A DNA stretch of 64,000 nucleotides from Adenophora triphylla var. japonica (taxonomy: Eukaryota > Streptophyta > Magnoliopsida > Asterales > Campanulaceae): assembly GCA_022495995.1 (NCBI GenBank), contig JAFEMH010002593.1:248001-312000 (forward strand), read 5' to 3'. How positions within the stretch are numbered: position 1 is the stretch's first letter; each line of letters starts with the position of its first letter. A program made the translations under genes and the position numbers. Of this stretch, positions 25,088 to 35,885 are shown in pieces. The notes beneath the pieces were generated by a model that was given only the letters and a program-made list of their open reading frames with translations, was not told the DNA's origin and ran no database searches.

Positions 25088-26305
25088 ATGGTATCTGACG
25101 GACACACTGCTACTTCCTCCAGTGAGCCTATGCAGGAGAATGTGGGAAGCATGGATGCAGGTGTCGAAAACCGCACTGCAAACTTGCCTCCTCCTCCGCA
25201 GGGCCATCCCACTAGAAGGGCCACTCGTTCAAACAGCGTGGCCGACGGTATGGGTTTACAAGATGGGAGAAGACAGAAAATGCCTATGCCTAACCAAGGG
25301 GTAAGCCAGCAACCAAGGCGGATCCAAACAGGTCGAACAGCTGCAGGCGACATTGCATGTCCCTCAGCCTCTCACCTTAGTAGGAAAGATATTTTGCTGG
25401 AACGGGCTAGGTTGTTGCAGAGCTTGCTCGAATTACAGAATGAATTACTCTAGCTACCCGAGTCTCCTAAAAAGGACGACAGAAGATGGCAAAGGGTAGC
25501 TCCATCTCTCACCTCTCATAGATACGCTAACGGAGGTCCTAGACCGTCTGGTGAAGAAAGAATGAATGATATGCCTCCCCCTTCCCACATTTCCATAGAT
25601 CGAACTGGCGACCTAAGGGATAGGTTCAACCAGCAAAGTGAACAGGAAGCCGACTCAGCTCAGAGGAGGCAGCTCGAAGCTGAGAGGGCTCAGCGTAGGT
25701 CGCCACAAAGGGTAGAAAGGTTATTTCCCCGATGGGGAAGGAGAGAAGTAATTCCCCCAAGGAATGAGAGACAAAGGACCCTCTCTAGGAGGGAACCCCA
25801 TCGTGAGGAGAGGCAAAAGTCTAACTCAGTCTCCCACCAAAGGAGCGACCTGGATGTTAGGGAGCTCCTCAACTTAAAACGAAGATTAGATGAAATGGAG
25901 GCAGATAGGATAGCCACCTACGGGAAGGTCGAACGAAATGAATGTACTTTTCGACCTTTAGCCAAGGATATGCTCGACAAAGGACCTCCTGCAGGATTCA
26001 AGCTGCCCATGTTAGAAAAGTACTAGGGCGCGACCAATGCCTTGAATCACATGCAGCACTTTGATGCCACGATGTGTTTGGTCTCTTCTGAGAATGACGT
26101 GCTATGCAAGACATTAACCAGCAACTTCACAGGTGCATCACTGACTTGGTTTCGTTGTCTAACCACTTGCTGCATCACATCATGGAGTTACATGAGAAGG
26201 AAGTTCCTCAAAAGGTTCTCTACAGCTGGAACTCGTAAAAATACCACAAAACCCCTGGAATTCAGGTTAAGTCCATCCGGACCATTTTGCAATTTTACCC
26301 TATAA
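25088..26305 (+). pseudogene. Ty3/Gypsy gag with two in-frame amber stops
   Basis: A single reading frame runs from 25088 to 26305 with no frameshift. It is interrupted by TAG at 25451-25453 and 26024-26026. The N-terminal half is Pro/Arg/Gln rich. The later part carries a Glu/Arg-rich coiled-coil-like stretch and the gag core (FKLPMLEKY, HMQHFDATMCLVSSENDVLC, FTGASLTWFR, FSTAGTRKNTT) that builds the particle in Gypsy elements. No zinc knuckle, protease or RT follows, because homology stops near 26290. The remains of an LTR/PBS region may lie just upstream (about 24900-25087). Confidence 0.8.
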
Positions 26306-26478
26306 ATACAGAGGGCTGTTAACATTTCAAAAAAAAGAAAAACATAACACATTTCTCTCCACAGCCACGGCATAAGCAGTTTCAACCCCCTCCCGAGCTC
26401 CGTTTCGCCTCGATTCGCGTGAAAACATCGTATTTCGATCAATTACAAGTCAAACCACCTCGAAACACCGTTCCAAAC
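26290..26478 (+). other. Tat-type relic leader/LTR, left part
   Basis: A TATAAATA box at 26301-26308 is followed by leader-like sequence that continues, after the inserted Tat element, at 33679. I infer that 26290-26478 plus 33679-34837 is one LTR (U3 end, R and U5) because a PBS-like TGGCGACTCC follows at 34838. The left end of this LTR is lost. Confidence 0.45.
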
Positions 26479-27508
26479 TGTAGACACCCCATTCTGAACC
26501 AATAATTACATGATTACACTACTCTTCGTCTCTCTTTTATGTTTTGGTGAAAGCATATCAGCTTCGTCATGTTTCGTTAAGTTTCTAACTAACCTCGTTA
26601 GTTTTGGACCTAACTGACTAACGGAATAAACTGAAGAGGACAAAATAGTCAAATGACTAGTTATCTCGCGCAGAATAGCGTGTCTCGCGCGAGACAACCC
26701 CTCGACAGGATGTGCAGAATCACTTTCCTTCTCCATTTCAACCTCTTTTCGGGATAAAACTTTATCCATCCGGCCAACCAATAAATTTGGGAGTCTGGAA
26801 CCTTCTTAGGAGTGTTTGATCTCATCCTCAACACCCCTCCAACCCCTATAAATACTGAATGACTTTCAGTATTTCAGAGGTCGAGAATTCTAGGTTGGAG
26901 GTCCCCGATCCCCGATCGAAAACACATAACACACACATTTTGTTGGTTTCTCTCCCTGAAAGATTCCTACAAAATCACCCATAAATTACCTAAAGTTTGT
27001 TTAACAACCTTGTTGATCAACAAACATCGAAGCCTGAATCAAGGATTGAGGCGAAGCTCTGTCCGCATCAAGATTCGACTCTAAACTTGAGTTGAAACTC
27101 TGTCCGATTCTCTTCTCAAAAGGTAATCATCCTTTAACTTTCGTTTCTCTTCTCAATCCCTCTATTGATTTTAGAGTAGTGTAATTCCATCAAAAGGATT
27201 AGCCTAGAGTCCCTTCAATTCATGAAGGAGATCTCGAAGCATACAATCCGACATTCCTAATTAATAAATTAATTGGGGGTTATTTGTTTCTTTTTATTGT
27301 TCATAGATTGCTTAGATTAATAACACCCAATTAGCAAGACCAATCTTCGGATTGGGTGGAATGGATGCTCCTTGACCTACCCATTTCATAACTTAACCCC
27401 CGAACCCTTGAATCTATTGAAAATAACAAAAAGGTTTTTCTTATTGTTTTCCATCAATAAATAATAAGTGGTGACTCCGAGATGTTTAAAAATTCACGCA
27501 TCGCTACA
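26479..27508 (+). repeat. 5' LTR of the Tat-type element
   Basis: 1030 bp, TG...CA ends. TATAAATA at 26847-26854 marks the probable promoter. The 14-bp palindrome GTCTCGCGCGAGAC lies in U3 at 26682-26695. Confidence 0.9.
26847..26854 (+). promoter_or_regulatory. LTR TATA box
   Basis: TATAAATA in the 5' LTR; the matching site in the 3' LTR is near 32972. Transcription would start about 30 bp downstream. Confidence 0.6.
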
Positions 27509-27509
27509 G

Positions 27510-27527
27510 TGGCGACTCCGCTGGGGA
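27510..27527 (+). promoter_or_regulatory. Primer-binding site
   Basis: TGGCGACTCCGCTGGGGA begins one base after the 5' LTR. This PBS type is typical of plant Tat/Ogre elements, for which a tRNA-Arg primer has been proposed. Confidence 0.75.
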
Positions 27528-29161
27528 AATATTAATTAAGAGGGTTAGACTTGCGTTACAATTGGGTGTTATTAATCTTTTCAATTTTCTGTTTAAAATC
27601 TGATTTTTCTAGATTTTTTGGAATTTTTCGGCACTGTTTTCGTAAAAAAAAAATTACTGTGCGAATGCTTGTCCAGCGCGAGGCAAGCTTGTCCCGCACG
27701 ATACTAAGGTTCTATTTCTGAAGCTGCTTGGCGGCTGGCAATCAAGGAAAAAAAAAAGACTAGGTCTTTTTGACTTTCACTGAAAGTTGACTACCATTTA
27801 AAAAAAAAAAGGTTTTTTAGTCCCAAGTTTGCCAAACACAAAAAGTACTTGGCTTGGCAGATTGACTTTCTTTTAAAAGTTTGACTCTGTCCAAAAAAAA
27901 AACAAACTTGGTTGACTTGTTCCAAAATTTAACTATAAAAAAAAAAAAAACAAACAGTTTCAAGAAACTTTCAAAAAAAAATTCCAGAAAAATCAAATAA
28001 AATGTTATTTCTATTTTGCTTGTATTAATTTTATTTTGCAGGGTAGAATAATTAATTTATATATAAACTATATAATTGCGTGAGATTGAATTATTTTAAT
28101 TTTTACCGGTCATCGGTTGACTCGGGCTTTGTAATTAATTAATTTAATTCTCTCTCTACTTTTTATGTGGAACTACGACGGCCTGAGTCTTCCTAATTTG
28201 GGAGAAACGTAGGCAACCACTTGGTGCGGCCACTATCTGTTTTTATTTAATTTTCAAAAAAATAAAACTTTCTATTTTACTCTATCACCTAGATTGACTC
28301 TCACACACGCGCACTCATATTATAACTGTCATTGCACTACATACCTCGATTAACCCGGGACCCACACTAAGTACGGATGACGGTAACCACCTAGTCGCCG
28401 GTCTCTCCGAAGTTGGATCATCCCACTCCGCTTATTCAATCCACCTAAATTGTCATATCGCGGGGAGCCTAGCCTTCCAACCCTGCATCGCCACATATCA
28501 TGTAGTATATTTTCTAGGATCACTCCGTTACCGGTCGGTTTTGACTCGATAATCTTTCTTGTCTTTGATCAAAATAAAGCTAATGTAAAATTGACTATCG
28601 AGAAAGGATTCGAAAAAGTCCCTTCGGAAATGTCCCTTTGGAATGACCCTTTCGGAAGTCCCTTTAAAGAAAAAAAAAATCCTTCTTGAAAAATGATTTT
28701 ACATGACTTTGTTTTACAAAGAATAGTCAATTACTGAGTCCCTAGGTTTGGTTCGAATTACGTATGCCTGCAAGTTTTACCTAGGATGCTAGATAGAAAA
28801 CAGATCTTTGTCCGTCCGACCATGAATTTAGGAAATAAAAAAGAAAAAAAATTCATCTCTTCGAATGGTTGTCTCGTGCGAGACGACCTTGTCTCGCGCG
28901 AGACTTTATTTGCAGAATTTGTGTTTGTGATTGATAATCGATGAGCGCTCCCTCCTTGAGTCAAAACTCTGTCTCTAATAAAAATAAAACTTCAAAAAAA
29001 TCGCTCGTGAGGTAATTTTAACCATCATCCTTTTCTCCATCTAGGATCGTTTGGGGCTAATATTCTAAAAGGCGTTTCGTTAGGATATCTCGAGCTCATC
29101 TCTAAGGTCGTCAAGCTCCCTTACCTCTCCAACGGTAACAATTCAATTTCTTTCCAACGCA
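27528..29161 (+). other. Untranslated leader of the Tat-type element
   Basis: Contains A runs and two further palindrome pairs: an imperfect one at about 27669-27705 and GTCTCGTGCGAGAC plus GTCTCGCGCGAGAC at 28871-28904. No long open frame. A long leader is usual for this clade. Confidence 0.6.
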
Positions 29162-29887
29162 ATGAATTTCGAAGCACTCAAGAAGGAAATTGAGGATCAA
29201 AGGATTCGATATGAAGAAATGCTACAAGCCCAATCCGATGAAATGGAGGCCCGATTAGAACTTGAATGGAGAATCCAAGCCGAGGAAATGAAGGCCATGG
29301 TTGATGAACTCCGAGCCATGAAACTAAAAGTGGCCGAATTAAGCTCAAAGAAGAAAGAAAGTAAGACCTCTTTCGATGATAAAGTATCACACACTAAGAA
29401 GGCTAAAAGCCACCGCAAGCACAAGAAAAAGGTGTATGAGTCTAGCTCATCATCTTCCTCCTCCGATGACGAAAGCCAAACTTTCAAGAAGGAAAGTAAG
29501 GAGGAAAATAGAAAGGCAAGTGAACCCCTTACCATGGCAATGCTAGAAAAGAAACTTGCATCCCTTGATGTGAGCAAGGGAGCCTCGCTCTCTATTGACT
29601 ATGACACCCCTCGTCAATCCATGTCAAAGCTTCCTCGAAAGTACAAGACACCCGACATTGCAAAATTCAATGGCACTACTTGTCCAAAAATCCATCTGGA
29701 AACCTACTCTTGGGCCATGCTACCTATGGGTATCGATGACAACTTGCTAGTTCAATGCTTCCTTCAAACCCTCGATGGTACCGCTAGAGATTGGTACATG
29801 GCCCTTCCACTCTCCACAAGGCTTGATTGGCCACTCGCCAGTCGTGCCTTCCAAGAACAATTTGAGGACAACACTACCTACCGCTAG
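29162..29887 (+). CDS. Truncated gag of the Tat-type element, 241 aa
   Basis: The frame starts MNFEALKKEIEDQR with a long coiled-coil-like Glu/Lys-rich stretch (residues about 1-75) and a basic patch with a Ser8 run (about 80-110). The gag core follows (about 160-241), with KYKTPDIAKFNGT, FLQTLDGTARDWYMAL and SRAFQEQFEDN. The stop lies eight bases before the 3' LTR, so the last third of gag, the zinc knuckle and all of pol have been deleted, with an AGAGGGG tract left as possible polypurine tract. The remaining frame is intact. Whether the short gag is functional is unknown. Confidence 0.75.
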   Translation: MNFEALKKEIEDQRIRYEEMLQAQSDEMEARLELEWRIQAEEMKAMVDELRAMKLKVAELSSKKKESKTSFDDKVSHTKKAKSHRKHKKKVYESSSSSSSSDDESQTFKKESKEENRKASEPLTMAMLEKKLASLDVSKGASLSIDYDTPRQSMSKLPRKYKTPDIAKFNGTTCPKIHLETYSWAMLPMGIDDNLLVQCFLQTLDGTARDWYMALPLSTRLDWPLASRAFQEQFEDNTTYR

Positions 29888-29895
29888 AGGGGCTC

Positions 29896-29939
29896 TGTAG
29901 ACACCCCATTCTGAACCAATAATTACATGATTACACTAC
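29896..29939 (+). repeat. 3' LTR of the Tat-type element, first part
   Basis: The first 44 bp of the LTR, identical in outline to the 5' LTR start, up to the ACTAC target of the solo LTR. Confidence 0.88.
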
Positions 29940-32641
29940 TGTAACGACCCCAACCCTAGGCACTAGTTTTAAATATTATATTAAATGCTTCTAATATTAT
30001 GTTAACTTATGTGTTCAATTATGTCTTTAAATTCTTAATTTAAGATAAATTGGGTGAGAAGTAAAATTAGAATCTTTTGAGAATTTATGGGATATTAAAT
30101 AAAGAACTTGGGAAAATAATAAAAATGGAAATTGGACAAATAGTAAGAGAAGGTTAAAATATGTAGAATAAATAATGGAAATAAAAAGGGGTTTAATTTA
30201 AAATGGTGGGAAGCCTTGGTTAGAGGGGGGCCATTTCTTACTTCCTCCTAGAATCCCTCCATGTGCCTCCCCATACTCCCTCCTTATCCGGCCCCCCCCT
30301 CTCTTCATCCTCCTCACTCTACTTCCTCCTCCTTCATTCATTCACTAATTCCTCCTAAGCAAACTTGGAGAAAGCTCCATGGAAGCTCCTTCTTCCAAGC
30401 TTTGAAGCCAAACCATTCCTCCACCAAATTCAAGGCTAAGGGTATTTTTGAGTTGGGATCATCTAGGGGATCAAACCAAGCTAAGAAGATCTATATTTTA
30501 TTCTAAAAACCTAAGGTGAGTTGTTATGATTCCCTTCTTCTACTTGTTCATAAGCTTTCTATATGATTCTTGATCTTATATGGTTATTTCATGCTTTGAA
30601 ATCTTGAATGGGGGTTAGATGATTTGTAAAGGAGATAGGTTGAAGTTGATGATTAAGGAAGAGAATCTAGAGGGTTTGAAATGGGTGGAAATTGTAGCGA
30701 TAAATAATCTAGAGTTGCATTATATTGAGTTTCATGATTTTGTTGAACTTGGTAAGGCTAAGATTTCCTCTTGGTGATTCTTGAATTTAATGGAGAGAAA
30801 AAGGAAAGGAATTTAAACTAAGGATTTAGGGTGGAAATCTGAGATTTGGGCTGCCAGGGCACTTGGGCGGTCGCCCAAGAGGTCATGAGCGGCCGCCCAT
30901 GATGCCAGGAACTTGAGTGCTTTGGAAAAACCCTTGGGCGGTCGCCCAAGGGGTGTTGAGCGGGCGCCCACCTTGGCAGCAACTTAGGTCCCCTTTGAAA
31001 ATCCACTTGGGCGGTCGCCCAAGTGGTATGGGCGGTCGCCCAAGACCCCTGAACCAATTTTGAAGGTTGAACTAGAATTGTTTAACCAGTTCGTTGTCCC
31101 CTTATAATTGGTGACTCCCATCCAATATAAATTAGTAGAACCTAATTAACCCGGATACGAATTGATCCTCTTTAACCTAAGTTAGAGTAGGATACCTTGG
31201 CTTGGTCATGACGTCTTACTTGGTCAAAATGGAATTGTAGGAGTAGTTAAATATTGTTCGGAAAGTGGTCCAAACTTGGGAAGTAGGTCTTGCACTTTTA
31301 TTAAGATTATTCAAGGTTGAGTAATGACTTCGTAGGATTGGCTTATGGTACTTGGTGACTTTACTTGTTCCCACATCCTTGATAGTTAGCTTGAATAATG
31401 TTAAAAACTATAGGTTACACTATTTTGTTACATGTATATGTATCATTGTAGCATGGTTATCCCAATTGTGGAATTATTGATTATGTGAATACCTTGACGT
31501 TCTAAGGGTGGACTATTTGTCCTATTGTTATATTGTATCCCCATTTGTGGATTATCTGGCATGTTGATTTCATTGTATCCCGGTGTGGATTATGTGGTTA
31601 TATTGTTACCTTAAGTGAACTCATATTCATTGGTGATTTTATGCATAGTGTATTAAATGGTTGTTGCACTATGGTATTGGGTGAACATGAGTATATTTTA
31701 CCATGTTGCTATATTGTTTATCCCCTTTGTGGATTATATTTCAAGTATCTATTATGTGCTTGAACGCTTTATGCATTAGGGGGTATAATGGAATTCAATC
31801 AATTATGGATTTGTTCTATAAGTGATTGAAGGTCCATCATACCTGTGACCTGCCCCTCTGTGGCCACAGAGTGGGTGTGCTAGCGACTGTATTGAGCCAA
31901 AAGCCTTACTGCACTGCGATTGGTGTACGGTGGAAAGCTCGTATGAAGCCCAAAAGCTTTACAAGAGCGCTAATATTATATGATACTCGATTCAAGATTC
32001 GATTTTCTTATATGGATCTCTGGAGTATGAGACCTATAAGCGGTGAATGTGCATGGGGGCAATTCACCAAAGAGTGGAGTTTTACTCCCACGTTGTACGA
32101 CTTATTGTTCAGACGGAAAAGGTAAAATGAGGTAACGTAATGTGTTTACCGTTTTCATAATGTGTTATGTGCTACCATGCTATGTGTTGCACTTTGTTTG
32201 GCATCTTGCTGCATTCATAATAGCTCATTGAGATTTATTCTCACCCCTCTCCCTTTACTGTTTTAGATTCCGAGACAGGTGACCCGAACCAGTGAGGCCG
32301 GGGATATCATTGTGGACTTTTGCTTTTGGGGCTTGTCAGGTTAAGTATAGGAGTTGGTTATTAGGAGTATTTATTAAGTATTCCTCTTTTACAAGTTGTA
32401 TGGAAAACACTTTTGTTAATCAGTGTTAATTAGGGTTTCAATGTAATTGATCATATTACAGTTTATTAAAGTTGTGGTTGGATTTCCTCCAAGTAGAGAT
32501 TATCAATTGATTTTAATTCGGAAGTTTGAAAAGTGGTTTTCTTTTAAAGGCAAATAAATGTTTTAAAAACTAAGATGGTTTTCAGAGTTTGAGCCTCTCC
32601 AGCTCGGGACACGCGTTAGGTTCCGGGTTGGGGTGCTCACA
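29940..32641. mobile_element. Solo LTR, 2702 bp
   Basis: Starts TGTAACGACCCCAACCC and ends GGGTTGGGGTGCTCACA, giving TG...CA ends and a 17-bp imperfect terminal inverted repeat. The duplication ACTAC (29935-29939, 32642-32646) shows a complete insertion. No internal region, PBS or coding frame is present, so it arose from a full element by LTR-LTR recombination. The length and TGTAACGACCC start suggest a long-LTR Gypsy family, which I cannot name with certainty. Confidence 0.85.
30862..31044. repeat. Six GC-rich palindromes in three pairs inside the solo LTR
   Basis: Palindromes centred on GGGCGGTCGCCC lie at 30862-30879, 30931-30953, 31003-31026 and 31028-31044, with variant forms (GCGGCCGC, GCGGGCGC) at about 30883-30904 and 30958-30970. 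The members of each pair start about 22-25 bp apart. Flanking bases pair too: CCC/GGG around one copy, CCA/TGG around another. Confidence 0.85.
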
Positions 32642-33673
32642 ACTACTCTTTGTCTTTCTTTTATGTTTTGGTGAAAGCATATCAGCTTCGTCATGTTTCG
32701 TTAAGTTTCTAACTAACCTCATTAGTTTTGGACCTAACTGACTAACGGAATAAACTGAAGAGGAAAAAATAGTCAAATGACTAGTTATCTCGCGCAGAAT
32801 AGCGTGTCTCGCGCGAGACAACCCCTCGACAGGATGTGCAGAATCACTTTCCTTCTCCATTTCAACCTCTTTTCGGGATAAAACTTTATTCATCCGGCCA
32901 ACCAATGATTTTGGGAGTCTGGAACCTTCTTAGGAGTGTTTGATCTCATCCTCAACACCCCTCCAACCCCTATAAATACTGGATGAATTTCAGTATTTCA
33001 GAGGTCGAGAATTCTAGGTTGGAGGTCCCCGATCCCCGATCAAAAACACATAACACACACATTTTGTTGGTTTCTCTCCCTGAAAGATTCCTACAAAATC
33101 ACCCCTAAATTACCTAAAGTTTGTTTATCAACCTTGTTGATCAACAAACATCGAAGCCTGAATCAAGGATTGAGGCGAAGCCCTGTCCGCATCAAGATGC
33201 GAATCAAGGATTGAGGCGAAGCTCTATCCGCATCAAGATTCGACTTTAAACTTGAGTCGAAACTCTGTCCGATTCTCTTCTCAAAAGGTAATCATCCTAT
33301 AACTTTCGTTTCTCTTCTCAATTCCTCTATTGATTTTAGAGTAGTGTAATTCCATCAAAAGGATTAGCCTAGAGTCCCTTCAATTCATGAAGGGGATCTC
33401 GAAGCATACAATCCGACATTCCTAATTAATAAATTAATTGTGGTTTATTTGTTTCTTTTTATTGTTCATAGATTGATTAGATTAATAACACCCAATTAGC
33501 AAGATCAATCTTCGAATTGGGTGGAATGGATCCTCCTTGACCTACCCATTCCATAACTTAACCCCCGAACCCTTGAATCTATTGAAAATAACAAAAAGGT
33601 TTTTCTTATTGTTTTCCATCAATAAATAATAAGTGGCGACTCCAAGATGTTTAAAAATTCATGCATCGCTACA
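32642..33673 (+). repeat. 3' LTR of the Tat-type element, second part
   Basis: Continues the LTR after the solo-LTR insertion. It carries GTCTCGCGCGAGAC at 32806-32819 and a tandem duplication of about 43 bp (about 33155-33240, GAATCAAGGATTGAGGCGAA units) absent from the 5' LTR. Confidence 0.88.
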
Positions 33674-33952
33674 CAAACACTAAATCGTATCCCGTATATG
33701 CCTCCCGAGCCAAAAGAGTCAACCCCTAGCCATAGGTAACACTCTCTCTCCCTAAACACCCATTTCGTTTCGGTTTACGCGCCAGTCGCTACAACCGTTT
33801 TGGTTGAACGTTGTTGAAATGTAGACGTCACCGTCAACGGGGTCCGATACGTTTTAGTCCCGGATCCTCTTCTCTTCCCGTAAGAGAAGTAATCTCGGGT
33901 TAAAACGGCGTTCCGGCCCCGTTCCTTTACTTTTCATGTCATTTACAATTCC

Positions 33953-34199
33953 GGATCGTTTGATCCGTTGAACGTCATTTACTTTATGCAACTTTATAGT
34001 CCGAACCGTTTGGTTTGTGATAGTCATTTAACGGTCCGGATCGTTTGATCCGTTGAATGCTATTTACTTAACGTACCTTTAAAATCCGAGTCGTTTGATT
34101 CAGTCGATACCGCACTTTAAATACTGTCATTTACAAGTCCGAGTCGTTTGGCTCGTGATAGTATTTACTTATCAAAGTCCGAGTCGTAAAAATGATTCA
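33953..34199 (+). repeat. Array of short hairpins with a GTTT loop
   Basis: Five hairpins share the loop GTTT but differ in stem: CGGATC/GATCCG at 33953-33968 and 34038-34053, CGAACC/GGTTTG at 34003-34018, CGAGTC/GATTC at 34088-34102, CGAGTC/GGCTCG at 34141-34156. A decayed sixth starts at 34181. Arms change together, and the non-Watson-Crick pairs are G-T, which pair as G-U in plus-strand RNA. Confidence 0.8.
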
Positions 34200-34269
34200 T
34201 TGATCGCATATCATTTAATGCTTTTTTCCCGTAAAATCGCTAACAATGTAATGCCCGGTTCAAAACCGG

Positions 34270-34547
34270 AGTTCGACATTCGAACTCTCTTTCAAAAAAC
34301 GCGCGAAATGACGTTTGGCATCCAAATGATCATCTTCAAGCTCAAAATACGACGTTTGACATTCAAACGCTCTTTTCTTAAAAGTCAACATTTGACACTT
34401 AAGTTAAAAGATCAAAATCATCACTAGCGTCACTTTTCCTAAAAAAGTCCAAAATCGACGTTTGTCATTCAAACGCTCGCCTTTTCCAAAAAGAATCACA
34501 AAATCGATGTTTGACATTCAAACCAAGATTAAGCTTGTCATTCATGC
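34270..34547 (+). repeat. Array of short hairpins with a CAT loop
   Basis: Stem pairs around a central CAT: GAGTTCGA/TCGAACTC (34270-34288), CGTTTGG/CCAAATG (34313-34329), CGTTTGA/TCAAACG (34354-34370), GTCAA/TTGAC (34385-34397), CGTTTG/CAAACG (34459-34475), GTTTGA/TCAAAC (34509-34523) and a weak last copy to 34547. Confidence 0.8.
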
Positions 34548-34837
34548 CCCATTTTCAAAATGCAAACACACACGCACACACGCACACATTTTCGAGAAGG
34601 GTAGAAAGACTCGTCATACGAGACGTTTCGGGTGATCTCAAAATACTCTTCCCGAAACGTAACGTGACCTCCGAACCTAACAATCTCTGGTACTCAAAAA
34701 GCCTTTTCCTCATTTTTGCTACCAATAAAAATGACACCCCTTTTCAAAGCCTTTTCCAAAGTTTTTGCTACCAATAAAAACGACACCATTTTCACTAAGC
34801 CGCTTTTCAACGTTTGGGCTCAAAATACAAAACCGCA

Positions 34838-34852
34838 TGGCGACTCCTCTCC
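34838..34852 (+). promoter_or_regulatory. PBS-like sequence of the Tat-type relic
   Basis: TGGCGACTCCTCTCC follows AACCGCA, a plausible LTR end. It shares its first ten bases with the PBS of the Tat element at 27510. The Copia insertion begins 45 bp downstream. Confidence 0.5.
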
Positions 34853-34897
34853 TTCCCGAAAGCGAGGTCTCAAACACCAACCCCGCGAAAGACAATC

Positions 34898-35884
34898 TGT
34901 TAATGTTAAGATCATGTGTTGCCATGAATGTCATCCCAAGTGTTGCAAACCAGTGTTGCCACTGGTGTTGCCAAAAGTGTTGCCATTTGGAATTGGCGAC
35001 ACTGAGTTAGTTACTGTATTTTTCACAAATATTAATGGGTAAATTAATGTTTATATAACAGTAGTTAGTCACCTTAAAATGAGCTTGAAATCAGCAACAG
35101 AATCTGCCCAGGCGTTAATCACGAAGAGGAGAAGAAGTTAACAAATAAACATGTGTTTATTTGTTTAATTGATGACCAAGCCAAGAGATATTTTATTCAG
35201 CTATTCTGGGGGAGAACAAGTCAGAGTACAAGGCAACCAAAGCTAAGAGGTACAAGCAAGAGAAGCAAGAGAAGACTAGGTCTCCTACAAAAGAGGCGAG
35301 TGGCATAAATGGAGGAAACAAACTCCAAGCTGTTAGCTGATCATTTGAGTAGGCTCCAAGACTTTGTGGCCTATAAATAGTGCAATGGATCTTCATTGAA
35401 GATCATCCAATTCAGAAAACGCAAATCTGCACAAGAAAGTAGAATTCTGCTCTCAAGTGTTGCCATTCAGTGTCGGCAACACTTCATCCAACACTCGAGA
35501 ATTTCATATAGATATTTATATTTTTGTGAGGTTTTGAGTGTTCATTTTCAGAGAGAATTTGTGTATATGTTGTTCCTTATATCAGGGTTCGTTTATCATT
35601 AAGGAACAACTTCGACCTTGTATTGAATTCATATTATTAATAGAAAGGTCTTGCCTTCTTGGCACCCATCAAGTTATATATTTATATAACTTGATAAAAA
35701 TTATATTCTTGTGTATTGCTTTAATTCTTCCGCTGCAAATTATATTTATTTCTATTGATTTGTGCTTTTTCTAGAATTGGTGAATGTGTTGTTGTTAGTG
35801 TCATCAACACTAAGGACAACACTCGTGAGTTTCATCTCACCTTGTGAGTTTCGCCTCACAAGTTCCAAGCCATAGACACTTTCA
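34898..35884 (+). repeat. 5' LTR of the Copia element
   Basis: 987 bp, TGTTAATG start and TTTCA end. Contains GTGTTGCC/GGCAACAC-type clusters at 34915-35003, 35455-35484 and about 35787-35823, and two nested palindromes (CTCAC/GTGAG type) near 35826-35862. Confidence 0.93.
35372..35379 (+). promoter_or_regulatory. Copia LTR TATA box
   Basis: TATAAATA, about 500 bp before the LTR end. The first repeat cluster therefore lies in U3 and the other two in the transcribed R-U5. Confidence 0.65.
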
Positions 35885-35885
35885 A

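Larger units (their letters stand above)
26479..33673 (+). mobile_element. Non-autonomous Tat-type Gypsy element with gag only
   Basis: Two LTRs (26479-27508 and 29896-33673, the second split by a solo LTR) start TGTAGACACC and end CGCTACA. The 5-bp duplication CAAAC flanks the element (26474-26478, 33674-33678). A PBS follows the first LTR. The internal region is only about 2.4 kb and holds one truncated gag frame. Protease, RT, RNase H and integrase are absent, so the element must have relied on proteins supplied by another copy. Confidence 0.88.
33674..34837 (+). other. Tat-type relic leader/LTR, right part, with hairpin arrays
   Basis: Begins with the CAAAC duplication and ends where a PBS-like TGGCGACTCC starts. 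It contains no coding frame. A stem-loop with arms CTTCTCTT/AAGAGAAG lies at 33869-33889, and two arrays of short hairpins follow. Confidence 0.5.

Noticed and set aside
30818..31057. Minus-strand open frame with repeated WATAQ-like residues
   Set aside because: The repetition comes from the GC-rich palindromes in the solo LTR; there is no codon or family support.
33953..34547. Possible CRISPR-like array
   Set aside because: Repeats are short self-complementary hairpins with no constant spacer length and no cas genes; the genome is a plant.
35193..35602. Open frames inside the Copia LTRs (also 44677-45086)
   Set aside because: They occur identically in both LTRs because the LTRs are copies; no domain is visible.
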